Shown: positions 29,891-39,412, numbered from the stretch's first letter. The stretch: DNA of 64,000 nucleotides from Salinisphaera dokdonensis (GCF_040361215.1 NZ_APND01000005.1:186001-250000); one strand, 5' to 3'. A program made the numbers and translations. Notes: generated by a model not told the origin, from the sequence alone.

Positions 29891-30730
29891 ATGAAGGGAA
29901 CCGACCGCCAATGGCTTGCCCGTGCCAGTCACCGCCTGCTGCGCCCGCTTGTGCGCATCATGCTCACGCATGGGGTTGCCCACAAGGATTTCGACGCGGT
30001 CGTACGGTCCGTGTATGCCGAGGTTGCGCGTGACTCCTTCACCCCCGCCGGCAAACGCGCCACCGATTCGCATGTCGCGATTGTTACCGGCCTGACCCGC
30101 AAAGAGGTGAAACGCCTGCGCGAGCAGGCCGATTCCACCTACGAACAAAGTGGCTGGGGCGGCGCCAACCGGGCGACACGCGTGCTTTCGGGGTGGCATC
30201 GGGACCCTGATTTCACCGACGATGAAGGCGAGCCGCGCCGCCTGACCGTCGAGGGGGATGGCAACGAATTCGGCGAACTGGTGCGCCGATACAGCGGCGA
30301 TATCCCCACGGTAGCGATCCTGGACGAGCTCGAACGCGTGAAGTCCGTAGCGCGAGAGCCTGACGGCACCGTGCGCGTGCTGAATCGAGCTTACGTGCCG
30401 AGCGCGGGCGACCCCGAGCGGGTCCGCATGCTCGGCTCTGCCGGGCATGATCTGCTGGCCACGCTCGAGCATAACCTGTGCCGCTCTAGCGATGTACGCC
30501 CCTACTTTCAGCGTACAGCGTTCAATATGCGCATCGACCCGCGCGCTTTGCCCGTATTTCACCGATTGGTCTCGCAGCAGGCCCAGCATCTGCTCGAGGT
30601 GTTCGACGACTGGTTGGAGCGTCACGAAGTGGACGAACACGATCCGCAAGCCCCGGCCTCACGCGCCGGCGTGGGCATTTATTACTTCGAGGATGCAGCG
30701 CATCCGGGAGACGAACACGATGACGCGTAG
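29891..30730 (+). CDS. DUF6502 family protein
   Basis: A 279-residue cytoplasmic protein. The N-terminus (ASHRLLRPLVRIMLTHGVAHKDFDAVVRSVYAEVA) and following helix-turn-helix-like part (SHVAIVTGLTRKEVKRLREQ) match my memory of DUF6502 proteins. The first 90 residues look like a winged-helix DNA-binding domain, suggesting a regulator, but function is not established. The start is the ATG at 29891, just after a TATAAT box and without an obvious ribosome site. It overlaps the following DUF5666 gene by 11 bp, so the two are co-translated. An identical pairing occurs in other Gammaproteobacteria as far as I recall. Confidence 0.75.
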   Translation: MKGTDRQWLARASHRLLRPLVRIMLTHGVAHKDFDAVVRSVYAEVARDSFTPAGKRATDSHVAIVTGLTRKEVKRLREQADSTYEQSGWGGANRATRVLSGWHRDPDFTDDEGEPRRLTVEGDGNEFGELVRRYSGDIPTVAILDELERVKSVAREPDGTVRVLNRAYVPSAGDPERVRMLGSAGHDLLATLEHNLCRSSDVRPYFQRTAFNMRIDPRALPVFHRLVSQQAQHLLEVFDDWLERHEVDEHDPQAPASRAGVGIYYFEDAAHPGDEHDDA

Positions 30731-32174
30731 CCACGCTGCAAAACGTTGGCTCACGGGCCTCTCCATCACCGTGGGCACGATAACGATGATCGGCTGCGGC
30801 AGCGGCGGAGAAGATGGCGGCGGTCGTACGGCCGGCATTGAAGGAACCGGGATCGTGTCCGGTTTTGGCAGCGTGTATGTCGACGGCATCGAGTTCGAGA
30901 CCCAGGGCGCCGAAATCCTGTTCAACGGCGAAGCCTCGCCCGAGAGCCGCCTGCGCGTCGGCGACGTGGTCACCGTGACGGGTGTCGTACAGGACGACGG
31001 CACCGCGCGCGCTCGGCGTATCGTATTCAACCGCACTCTCGAGGGCCCCATCGAACAGATCACGATGGAGAACGGCATCGGTACGCTGACCGCGCTCGGC
31101 CAGACCGTCAACTTCGACGCCGACACGGCCTTCGTGAATACGCCGGTCGAGGATCTCGCGGCTGGCGACCTGATCGCAATCAGCGGTTTTGTCGGCACGG
31201 ACGGCGCCGTGGATGCCAGCTCGATTGAACAAGGGCCGGTCTTCCAGCCGAACACCACGCGACTGGACGCAGAGGGCACCGCCCGTAGCGTCACGCCATC
31301 AAGTTTCATGGTGGAAGGCTTGACCGTGAACTATGGCAGCGCGATCGTCGACGAAAGCGCGGGCACGCTGGAAGACGGCGCCTTCGTTGAGGTCTTCGGT
31401 GTACGCGACGCGGACAACGGTGCCCCGCTTGTCGCGGATACCGTGAACGTACTTGGTCAGAACCGTGCCGAGGACGGTGATCGCATGTTCGTGGAGGCTC
31501 AGATCCGTGACTTCGCCGGGCTCGACGACTTCACAGCCGCTGGTTGGCGTATCGATGCAAGCGATGCCGAGCGCCTCGACGATACCGGGATCGATCCAGG
31601 CTTGAACGTACGCGTGAGCGTCCGCGGTACCGAGCGCGATGGTGTGGTGCGTGCCGACACGCTGGCTGTAGAGCCAAACCCGAACGTGACGTTCGAAGCC
31701 ACCGTAACGGCGGTCGACAGCACGGAGAGCACGCTGACAATTCTTGGCAGCACGTTCGACGTCCCCGCCGACACGCGATACCCGGTCAGCGGCGAACGGC
31801 TCGACGAGCAGGTCGACCGAACACTGCGCCTGGCGTCTCTCGAAGCCGGCGACCCGGTGCGTGTATGGGCTTATAGCGATGATGACAGCCTCACCACTCG
31901 TCGTATCGAACGTGTGGAGGCCCAGAACGATGCCATCGCACTCGGCGCAATAGATCGCGTCGACTCCGACGGATCGAGCGTGACGCTCGAGGTGGCGGGG
32001 ACGACAATCCGCACCGCGGACGGCGACCCGACCGTCTATTACGACAGCAACGGTGCCGAAATCGACGCAACTACGTTCAAGACACTCGCGGTTCGTGGTG
32101 CTCGCATCGAGGCCAGGGGACCCGAAAACGCCGGCGAGATCAATACGGCAAGACGCGTTCAAGTTTTGAACTGA
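30720..32174 (+). CDS. DUF5666-repeat lipoprotein
   Basis: A 484-residue predicted lipoprotein; the signal ends TITMIGC with lipid Cys26. The mature part is built of repeated DUF5666-type units of about 60-80 residues, the first reading GIVSGFGSVYVDGIEFETQG followed by LRVGDVVTVTGVVQDDGTARA. Each unit looks like an OB-like small beta-barrel (xxGxIxxVDxxxxTLxV...GDxVxVxG). Six or seven units can be followed. No enzyme motif is seen; a binding or structural envelope role is possible. It is coupled to the DUF6502 gene. Confidence 0.78.
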   Translation: MTRSHAAKRWLTGLSITVGTITMIGCGSGGEDGGGRTAGIEGTGIVSGFGSVYVDGIEFETQGAEILFNGEASPESRLRVGDVVTVTGVVQDDGTARARRIVFNRTLEGPIEQITMENGIGTLTALGQTVNFDADTAFVNTPVEDLAAGDLIAISGFVGTDGAVDASSIEQGPVFQPNTTRLDAEGTARSVTPSSFMVEGLTVNYGSAIVDESAGTLEDGAFVEVFGVRDADNGAPLVADTVNVLGQNRAEDGDRMFVEAQIRDFAGLDDFTAAGWRIDASDAERLDDTGIDPGLNVRVSVRGTERDGVVRADTLAVEPNPNVTFEATVTAVDSTESTLTILGSTFDVPADTRYPVSGERLDEQVDRTLRLASLEAGDPVRVWAYSDDDSLTTRRIERVEAQNDAIALGAIDRVDSDGSSVTLEVAGTTIRTADGDPTVYYDSNGAEIDATTFKTLAVRGARIEARGPENAGEINTARRVQVLN

Positions 32175-32492
32175 GTGATCGCGGGCGAGCGTTGAGCTCC
32201 TGATAACTCCTCGCTTCGAGGGCCTGGCGGCGGAACGGCCCCTCCCGTGATTTGGAGCACCGCCCTACTCGTTCGTCGCGTCAACGGCATTCGCGAACCC
32301 CGGCGTCGGCCTATCCCGCACGCCTATCAAGCGCTATCTCACCCCTCGATCCGGCGGACTAAGGCGTCTCCTCACGTCGTTCTTCATCGCGGGTGAGTAC
32401 AGCGCAACCCCCAGGCAGAGGCGGCAGCGACGACGGCCCTCGTCAGGGGGCGACACACCCTGCCAACCGAGCGCCTATATTTGCGGCGCGCA
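32175..32492. other. Gap with no recognisable gene
   Basis: About 318 bp between two convergent genes. No convincing frame, RNA or repeat. A terminator for the right-hand gene follows at 32493. Confidence 0.5.
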
Positions 32493-32524
32493 TAAAAAAG
32501 CCGGGACTCGATAGAGCCCCGGCT
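32493..32524 (-). terminator. Terminator of the beta-helix protein gene
   Basis: Stem AGCCGGGAC with its G-U-tolerant complement (about 9-11 bp), seven-base loop, then six T on the minus strand, 36 bp after the stop. Confidence 0.85.
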
Positions 32525-32559
32525 GGTTGGAACGCCCGGTAGGCGCTACAGCTTGTCGA

Positions 32560-35484
32560 CTAGCCTTCGCTGTCGTCGTCGCTGTCACCGTCCGAGTCGC
32601 TGGCCGCCGCGAAGCTGACCACCGGACCACGAACGGGCAAGCCATCACCGATCACGAGATCGGTATCGACATCGCCGGAAGCATTCAACGTCTGCAGCAC
32701 AACGCGCAGTTCGCCGAAGGCCATCATGTCGCCTGCATCGTTGTCGCCGCCACCGATATTGACGCCATCGTCATCGCTGTCGCTGTCACTACAGGCCGTC
32801 AGCGTCAGCGCGAGGGCTGCCACAATCAGCAGCAACTGGGTACGACGACGCAGACCACCGACCGACACCAGGCTCAGGAGCAGCAGCGCCGCGCCACCTG
32901 CATAAAGCGCCTTCGGCGTAAGCAACGTGCTTTCATTGCCAGTCATCATTTCGACGTCGCCCGCCGACTGCGACGCCACGAGCACATAGCTCATGCTGTC
33001 GTTGGCGGGGATCGATACGCCCGCACCGCCGTCCAAGGCCACCGTGAAGGTCGTGCCATTGTCGTCGAGCGGCGTCGCCGTACCGACGGCACCTTCGCCC
33101 ATTTCGTAGATGCCGTTGCCGTTATCGTCCGCATATACGCTGAGCTCGGCATCACGAAGGTCGAAGCCCGCCGGCAGCGACGCGTCACGCTCGATGTAGC
33201 CGGAGAAACCGCCAACGGTCACCGCAGCGTCGCTATCGTTGGCAAGCGTGATGCCGAGCACCGCGGTGAGGCTATCGTCACTGGATACGGTCACTGCCGC
33301 CGGGCCGTTGGAGGTCACGGTCACGACGGGGTCGTCGGTGAGCTCGTAGGCACCCGAGTCGCAGTTGCCCGCATCCGTCTCGCCCATGGCACTGCTCGGA
33401 CGTTCGGCACCGCGCTGGTCCGTGGCGCTGTCTTCGGGCGTACCGCAATCAGCATTGGTGTCGAGCGCGGTGCTACCCGCCGGCAGCGGTTGCGTTGCCG
33501 TCGGACCGCCGAACAGACGATACGTGTCGACCGAGACTTCACCCGTGAGCACAGCCTCTTCATCGTCCACGATCACATTCGAGCCAATATCGGCCGTCGT
33601 GTTATTAGCGACGAGGTTGGAGCCCAGCGCGACGACGTTACCGTTTGTCGTGTCTCCGGACTCGATACCCGTACCGTTATTGTTGGTTACAGATGCGAAG
33701 TCGAGCGTGATCGCACTGGCATCGCCGTTGAGGTACACACCGGCGCCACGGGTCGCGGTATTGTTCGACACGGTGGACGTATCCAGCGTCATCGTGCTGC
33801 CCGTGTTGTTCCACAAACCACCGCCTTCGACGGCTTGATTGTAGCCAACCGTGGAGCGCGTGATCGTCGTGCTACCGGTACCACCAACGTGCAGACCGCC
33901 ACCGTTACCGGGGCTCGCCCCTGCATCGTTACCGTCCGCGCTGCTGGTGCCGCCCAACGTGACACCCGTCATGGTGACCGTGCCACTGGCGCTTTCGATA
34001 CCACCGCCTGCGCGGTTGGCGGTATTACCCGAAATACGCGTATCGGTAATATTCGCCGTTGCGCCGGCGCTGACCAGAATGCCGCCACCTGAGCCTGCGG
34101 CGCCGGACGCGGTGTTGCCGACGATACGACTGTTCATGACGACCAGCGTGCCACTGTCGACACCCGCATCGTTGGTCTCGGCGAAGATGCCGCCGCCGCC
34201 CTGACTGGCGTCTGCGCCAGTCGCGTCGTTGGCGACAACGTTCACGCCGTCAAGCGTCATCGTGCCCTGATTGTTCCAGAACGCGCCGCCTTCAATAGCG
34301 GTATTGCGAGCGTAGACGCCGCCCGATACATCGACCGTGGCATCGCCCGTGACGTGCACTACGCCACCGTTGCCACCGCCACCGCCGGCCGTGGTGTTCG
34401 CGGTGTTCATCTCGGCATCAACCTGCTCCAGCGTCGCACTGGAACCGCCACGCAGTTCGATCGCACCGCCCGCACGGTTGGCCGTGTTGTTGGTCAACGT
34501 CGAGTTCGACAAGAGAAGAATCGCGCCGTTATTTACAAAGATCGCACCGCCGGAACTGACATCACCCATCGCGCTGTTGCCGTCGAAAGTGCTGTCGGCC
34601 ACGTCGAGCGTGCCACCTGCGGTATTGCCAAACAGAGCGCCGCCGCCCTGGGCAGTATCATCGCCGGCATCAGCCGTGCCGCCGGTTGCCGTGTTTGCAG
34701 TGAACATGGCGCCGGTCACGCTCATCGTGCCGCCGTTGTTCCAGAGCGCGCCGCCCTCGACTGCCGTGTTGCCATCAAAAGTGCCGCCGTCGACAACTAC
34801 ATCGCCCGTGCCGGTGACATGCAAGACACCGCCGTTGCCGGGATTCATGCCGGCATCGTTGCCAGAGAAATCGACGCCGTTAAGCGTAACCGCGGTGGTT
34901 CCTGCGGCTGCGCCGGAGACTTCCTCGATCGCGCCACCGGCGCGGTCAGAGGTGTTGTTGTTCATCGCGCCGCCGTTGACGGTAAGCACACCGCCCGCGT
35001 CGTTCAGAATCGCGCCGCCGGAACGTGAATTGGCGCCATCGTCGCCGCTACCTTCGACCATGCCGTTGATCAGCGTCATGCCGTTGAGCGTGAGCGTGGC
35101 CTGATTGGTAAGAATTCGGCTCTGCAGATTGGCATCCACCGTGGCGCCCGACATTTCATCCATGCCGATCGTGAGCTCATCGGTGATTGCCGGCAGCTCG
35201 CCCGCGGTCAGCGTGATGGTGCTCCCGGCAACGCCCTCGCCGAACACGATCATGTCGGCAGCCGCACCGGCAGTACAGCCGCCGGTCGCCGTGTCGCTGT
35301 TCGCTGCAGTAATCGCTTCGCGCAGCGTGCACATACCATCGTCGGCCGACATCGCGTCCGTAGCGGCGTTAACTGTAATCGTGGCAGCCATGGCGCCAGG
35401 CGCCGCAACAGCGAGGGTCGTACCGAGAAGCGCGAGGCGCACTTGATGGCGCAGTCGAGCTCCTCTTGGACTCGGAATTCTCAT
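32560..35484 (-). CDS. Large exported beta-helix protein with choice-of-anchor Q-like domain
   Basis: A 974-residue protein with a signal peptide cleaved near residue 33 (GAMA/ATITV). A CSLREA-like motif follows (MCTLREAITAAN). Residues about 100-640 are a long right-handed beta-helix rich in NNTANRAGGAI and GGGLWNN repeats. A choice-of-anchor Q-like region follows (LFGGPTATQPLPAGS ... DQRGAERP ... CDSGAYEL). Then comes a beta domain, a hydrophobic helix (about 859-878), RRR, and a second hydrophobic run ending LTAC (Cys898) before a Ser/Asp-rich tail. The protein is probably at the cell surface; adhesion or polysaccharide binding is a guess. Strong Asn/Gly/Asp bias. Confidence 0.8.
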   Translation of the reverse strand: MRIPSPRGARLRHQVRLALLGTTLAVAAPGAMAATITVNAATDAMSADDGMCTLREAITAANSDTATGGCTAGAAADMIVFGEGVAGSTITLTAGELPAITDELTIGMDEMSGATVDANLQSRILTNQATLTLNGMTLINGMVEGSGDDGANSRSGGAILNDAGGVLTVNGGAMNNNTSDRAGGAIEEVSGAAAGTTAVTLNGVDFSGNDAGMNPGNGGVLHVTGTGDVVVDGGTFDGNTAVEGGALWNNGGTMSVTGAMFTANTATGGTADAGDDTAQGGGALFGNTAGGTLDVADSTFDGNSAMGDVSSGGAIFVNNGAILLLSNSTLTNNTANRAGGAIELRGGSSATLEQVDAEMNTANTTAGGGGGNGGVVHVTGDATVDVSGGVYARNTAIEGGAFWNNQGTMTLDGVNVVANDATGADASQGGGGIFAETNDAGVDSGTLVVMNSRIVGNTASGAAGSGGGILVSAGATANITDTRISGNTANRAGGGIESASGTVTMTGVTLGGTSSADGNDAGASPGNGGGLHVGGTGSTTITRSTVGYNQAVEGGGLWNNTGSTMTLDTSTVSNNTATRGAGVYLNGDASAITLDFASVTNNNGTGIESGDTTNGNVVALGSNLVANNTTADIGSNVIVDDEEAVLTGEVSVDTYRLFGGPTATQPLPAGSTALDTNADCGTPEDSATDQRGAERPSSAMGETDAGNCDSGAYELTDDPVVTVTSNGPAAVTVSSDDSLTAVLGITLANDSDAAVTVGGFSGYIERDASLPAGFDLRDAELSVYADDNGNGIYEMGEGAVGTATPLDDNGTTFTVALDGGAGVSIPANDSMSYVLVASQSAGDVEMMTGNESTLLTPKALYAGGAALLLLSLVSVGGLRRRTQLLLIVAALALTLTACSDSDSDDDGVNIGGGDNDAGDMMAFGELRVVLQTLNASGDVDTDLVIGDGLPVRGPVVSFAAASDSDGDSDDDSEG

Positions 35485-35609
35485 GACGTGATTCCCCTAT
35501 GCATTAGCGCGATGGGCGCGCCTCCCGCGTTTAGGACTTTTCTCCCAATGCCCGCAGGTCGAGACTCCGCGGTCGCGCACCCGGCGTCAAAAGAAGGTGC
35601 CAGATACAA

Positions 35610-35644
35610 CAAAGCCGGCGACCGCGCGAGGCGGTGCCGGCTTG
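35610..35644 (-). terminator. Possible terminator of aspS
   Basis: Extended hairpin AAGCCGGC...GCCGGCTT with a paired inner section, 37 bp after the aspS stop. The trailing T-run on the minus strand is broken (TTTGTTG). Confidence 0.55.
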
Positions 35645-35680
35645 TCGCAGCAAGGGTTGTCGGCGGTTAGGAGGGTAAAA

Positions 35681-37480
35681 CTAGCCTTCGTCCGAAGCGC
35701 CGCTCTTTCCAGTTGCGCGCAACCGAATACCCAGCTCGCGCAACTGCGTGTTGTCTGCCAGACCGGGCGCGCCGGTAAGCAGGTCGGTCGCAGTCTGGGT
35801 TTTCGGGAAGGCGATGACTTCGCGGATGGAGTCCGCACCCGCCATAAGCATCACCAATCGATCCAGCCCGAATGCGATACCCGCATGCGGCGGCGCGCCG
35901 AATTTGAGCGCTTCGAGCAGGAAGCCGAACTTCTCTTCGGCGTCTTCGCGGCTGATGCCGAGCACGTCGAATGCGGCCTGCTGCATCTCGGGTGTATGTA
36001 TACGAACCGAACCGCCACCGATTTCAGTGCCGTTGAGCACCATGTCGTAGGCTTGAGAGAGCGCGTGCTCTGGATCTTCTCGCAGCGCGTCGGGATCATC
36101 GACCGCGGGCGCGGTGAACGGATGATGCAGTGCGTTCCAGCGCTTGGCATCGGCGTCGTACTCGAACATCGGCCAGTCGATGACCCACAGCGGGGCCCAG
36201 TCGCCTTCGACGCGCTCGAGGTCATGTCCCAGACGCACGCGCAACGCGCCCAATGCGTCGTTTACCACGGTCGCCTTGTCGGCGCCGAAGAACAGCAGGT
36301 CGCCGTCGGCAGCGCCACTGCGCTGCATGATGCCCTCTACGGCTTCATCGGACAGGAACTTGAGGATCGGCGACGCGAGGCCTTCACGGCCCTTGGCGAC
36401 ATCATTGACCTTCACATAGGCCAGACCCTTGGCGCCGTAGCGGCCGACGAACTCCGTATAACCGTCGATCTGCTTGCGGGTCAGGCTCGAACCACCGGGC
36501 ACGCGCATCACAGCCACGCGGCCAGCTGCGCTGTTGGCCGGGCCGGAGAACACCTTGAAATCCGCATCGGCGACCAGATCGGCGATATCGACCAGCTCCA
36601 GGTCGATACGCAAGTCCGGCTTGTCCGAACCGAAGCGACGCATGGCTTCTTCATAAGTCATGCGCGGGAACGGATCGGGCAGCTGAACATCAAGCACATC
36701 GGCGAAAAGCGACCGAATCATGGTCTCGTTGATCGCCATGATGTCGTCGCTATCGACGAACGATGCCTCGATATCGATCTGGGTGAATTCCGGCTGGCGA
36801 TCCGCACGCAGGTCCTCGTCGCGAAAACAGCGCGCGATCTGATAGTAGCGGTCCATGCCCGCGACCATCAGCAACTGCTTGAACAGTTGTGGTGACTGCG
36901 GCAGTGCAAAGAAATGACCCTGCTGAGTACGGCTCGGCACCAGATAGTCGCGCGCGCCTTCCGGGGTGGCGCGGGTGAGGATCGGGGTTTCGATATCCAT
37001 GAAGCCGAGCTCGTCCAGCGCGTTGCGCACGGCACGCGTGACCTGCGCACGCAGCTGCATGTGGCGCTGCATACGCGGTTTGCGAAGCTCGACATAGCGA
37101 TAGCGCAGGCGCGCGGCGTCGCCCACGTTCTCGGTCTCGTCGAGCTGCAGCGGCGGGGTTTCGGAGGCGTTGAGCACTTTCAGCGCGGTGGTATAGACCT
37201 CGATCTCGCCCGAGGCCAGGTTCTTGTTGACCGTGCCTTCCGGGCGCGCACGCACGCGGCCGGTGATCTGAATCACGAACTCGCCGCGCAGACGCTCGGC
37301 AGTCTCGAATATCGAGGCCTCGTCCGGGTCGAACACGACCTGCAACAGACCACTGCGATCACGCAGATCGACAAAGATCACGCCGCCGTGGTCGCGGCGG
37401 CGATGTACCCAGCCGCAGACGGTGATTTCGCTGTCGATCGCGGCGGCATTCACGTCGCCGCAGTAATGGGATCGCATCAT
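35681..37480 (-). CDS. aspS: Aspartyl-tRNA synthetase, predicted non-discriminating
   Basis: A 599-residue bacterial-type class II synthetase with an anticodon-binding OB domain, catalytic core and GAD insertion. Motifs: FRDEDLRADRQPEFTQID (motif 2) and GIAFGLDRLVMLMAG (motif 3). The start MMRSHYCGDV has AAAGGCG upstream. The OB loop reads CGWVHRRRDHGG with His31. In Pseudomonas aeruginosa the same His marks an enzyme that also charges tRNA-Asn with Asp, while E. coli has Leu. If so, Asn-tRNA would be made by GatCAB and free asparagine synthesis may not be essential for translation. Confidence 0.96.
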   Translation of the reverse strand: MMRSHYCGDVNAAAIDSEITVCGWVHRRRDHGGVIFVDLRDRSGLLQVVFDPDEASIFETAERLRGEFVIQITGRVRARPEGTVNKNLASGEIEVYTTALKVLNASETPPLQLDETENVGDAARLRYRYVELRKPRMQRHMQLRAQVTRAVRNALDELGFMDIETPILTRATPEGARDYLVPSRTQQGHFFALPQSPQLFKQLLMVAGMDRYYQIARCFRDEDLRADRQPEFTQIDIEASFVDSDDIMAINETMIRSLFADVLDVQLPDPFPRMTYEEAMRRFGSDKPDLRIDLELVDIADLVADADFKVFSGPANSAAGRVAVMRVPGGSSLTRKQIDGYTEFVGRYGAKGLAYVKVNDVAKGREGLASPILKFLSDEAVEGIMQRSGAADGDLLFFGADKATVVNDALGALRVRLGHDLERVEGDWAPLWVIDWPMFEYDADAKRWNALHHPFTAPAVDDPDALREDPEHALSQAYDMVLNGTEIGGGSVRIHTPEMQQAAFDVLGISREDAEEKFGFLLEALKFGAPPHAGIAFGLDRLVMLMAGADSIREVIAFPKTQTATDLLTGAPGLADNTQLRELGIRLRATGKSGASDEG

Positions 37481-37654
37481 GGCTTTCGCCTTTCGAAGGG
37501 ATTGCAAAAGAGCGCGAGTCTAGCAAGACCCGCTGTGGTGTCGGTAGCCGAGGCCGTAGCGCTTACCCCGGTATGGTTATGGACGCCGTTCCCGCAAACG
37601 CTCCACGGAGCGCCCGCACCAAGACCAACCGGTCGCGCCGTTCGCCGCCTACTG

Positions 37655-38026
37655 TCAGCTGCTCGCGCTGGAGGCCGGCTTGCTGTCGGCCTTGGCGGGC
37701 TTCTTGTCCTTGGGCTTGTCAGTCTTCGGGCTAGAAGTCTCGGTTTTGCTCGGCTTCTTGTTTGTGTCGCTGGCGCTGTCCTTCTTCGACGCGCTACTGC
37801 CACTGGCAGATTTGTCTTCGCCGCCCGCGAGATTGCGCTTGCCGTCGGACTTGAAATCCGTCTCGTACCAACCGCCACCGGACAGCCGAAATCCTGCGGC
37901 CGAAATCTTGCGCTTGAGCTGCGGCTCGGCGCATTCCGGGCAATCGGTCAACGAATCGTCAGACAGGCGCTGAAGCTGTTCGAGCTCGTGGCCGCAACTG
38001 CGGCACACATATTCATAAATGGGCAT
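37655..38026 (-). CDS. FmdB family zinc-ribbon protein with lysine/serine-rich tail
   Basis: A 123-residue protein. The first 55 residues are a FmdB-type zinc ribbon (PIYEYVCRSCGHELEQLQRLSD, then DCPECAEPQLKRKISAAGFRL). The rest is a low-complexity tail of Lys, Ser, Asp, Thr and Pro (from about residue 70). Family function is unclear; regulation of amide or formamide metabolism was proposed for the name-giving member. It commonly lies next to aspS in Gammaproteobacteria. Confidence 0.88.
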   Translation of the reverse strand: MPIYEYVCRSCGHELEQLQRLSDDSLTDCPECAEPQLKRKISAAGFRLSGGGWYETDFKSDGKRNLAGGEDKSASGSSASKKDSASDTNKKPSKTETSSPKTDKPKDKKPAKADSKPASSASS

Positions 38027-38062
38027 GACAGGAACCCCGGGAAATCGATATCGGCGCGTATT

Positions 38063-39412
38063 TTATACGACCGGACGCGCCGCGCCACTGGCGGCGGACC
38101 GGCCGATGCCGTAGTAGGTGAAGCCGGCCTGAGATACGTACGAGGGCTTGTAGATATTCCGCCCGTCCACCAGCACCGCCTGCTTCATCCGGCTGGCGAT
38201 ATCGGTGAAATCCGGGGTGCGGAAAATATGCCATTCGGTAACCAGCACGAGCGCATCTGCGCCCTCCACGGCCTGCTCGCCGTTCTCGCACAGCTTGAGG
38301 TCGTCGCGCTCGCCGTAGATCCGACGCGTCTCGTTCATGGCTTCGGGATCGAAGGCGCGAACGGTCGCGCCAGCGCCCCAAAGCGACTCCATCAGCGTGC
38401 AGCTCGGTGCTTCACGCATGTCGTCGGTATTCGGTTTGAATGCCAGCCCCCACACGGCAATGGTCTTGCCAGAAAGATCGCCGAAATGTGCCTGCAGCTT
38501 CTCAAACAACACGTTCTTCTGACGATCATTCACACGCTCGACGGCGTTGATGATTTCGGTCTCGTAACCCAGTTGGCCGGCCGTTTGCGCCAATGCGCGC
38601 ACGTCCTTGGGGAAACAGGAGCCGCCGAAGCCACAACCCGGATAAATGAAGTGGTAACCGATGCGATGATCCGCGCCAATCGCGCGCCGGACCTGCTCGA
38701 TGTCCGCATCCACTCGATCGGCCACCTGTGACAGCTCGTTCATCAAGCTGATCTTGGTCGCCAGCACGATATTCGCGGCGTACTTGGTCAGCTCGGCCGA
38801 GCGAATATCCATCACGATGGTGCGATCGTGCTGGCGATTGAACGGCGCGTACAGCGCGCGCAGGTGCTCGGCCGCGCGGTCGCTGTCGACGCCCACCACA
38901 ACCCGGTCCGGCTTCATGAAGTCCTCGACCGCGGCGCCCTCTTTCAAGAACTCCGGGTTGGATGCGACATCAAACTCGACGTCTGCGCCGCGTGCGGCTA
39001 CCGCCTTGGCGAGCTGCGCCTTCACCTTGTCTGCGGTTCCAACGGGCACCGTCGACTTGGTTATTACCAAGCGATACTCGTCCATATGTGCGCCAATGGT
39101 CTCGGCGACCTTCAGGACATACTGCAGGTCCGCGCTGCCATCCTCGTCCGGCGGCGTTCCGACCGCGATGAACTGCAGCGTGCCGTGGGCGACCGCTTCT
39201 GCGGCGTCAGTGGTAAAGCGTAGTCGGCCGCTACGCACGTTGTCGTGAACGATCTGTTCCAACCCGGGCTCGAAGATCGGTATCTCGCCGCGCGTCAGGC
39301 GCGCGATCTTGTCGGCGTCAATGTCCACACAGACGACATGGTTGCCACTCTGGGCAAGACAGGCGCCCGTGACCAAGCCAACATATCCGGTACCGAAAAT
39401 CGTGATGCGCAC
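38063..39412 (-). CDS. ugd: UDP-glucose 6-dehydrogenase
   Basis: A 449-residue NAD-dependent enzyme oxidising UDP-glucose to UDP-glucuronate, a precursor for acidic polysaccharides. N-terminal Rossmann motif FGTGYVGLVTG; catalytic Cys in GCGFGGSCFPKD; lid residues in NPEFLKEGAAVEDF; second dinucleotide domain (TIAVWGLAFKPNTDDMREAPS). A specificity for UDP-GlcNAc-type substrates cannot be excluded. It sits close to a WbpE-like aminotransferase and upstream of the exopolysaccharide locus. Confidence 0.93.
   Translation of the reverse strand: MRITIFGTGYVGLVTGACLAQSGNHVVCVDIDADKIARLTRGEIPIFEPGLEQIVHDNVRSGRLRFTTDAAEAVAHGTLQFIAVGTPPDEDGSADLQYVLKVAETIGAHMDEYRLVITKSTVPVGTADKVKAQLAKAVAARGADVEFDVASNPEFLKEGAAVEDFMKPDRVVVGVDSDRAAEHLRALYAPFNRQHDRTIVMDIRSAELTKYAANIVLATKISLMNELSQVADRVDADIEQVRRAIGADHRIGYHFIYPGCGFGGSCFPKDVRALAQTAGQLGYETEIINAVERVNDRQKNVLFEKLQAHFGDLSGKTIAVWGLAFKPNTDDMREAPSCTLMESLWGAGATVRAFDPEAMNETRRIYGERDDLKLCENGEQAVEGADALVLVTEWHIFRTPDFTDIASRMKQAVLVDGRNIYKPSYVSQAGFTYYGIGRSAASGAARPVV

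Noticed and set aside
32527..34092. Long open frame antisense to the beta-helix protein gene
   Set aside because: It mirrors a highly repetitive GC-rich gene; its translation is rich in Arg, His, Thr and Val without any fold-like pattern, while the opposite strand encodes a coherent exported protein.
36914..38731. A 605-codon open frame spanning aspS, FmdB and ugd on the opposite strand
   Set aside because: It crosses three well-supported genes and shows no family features.
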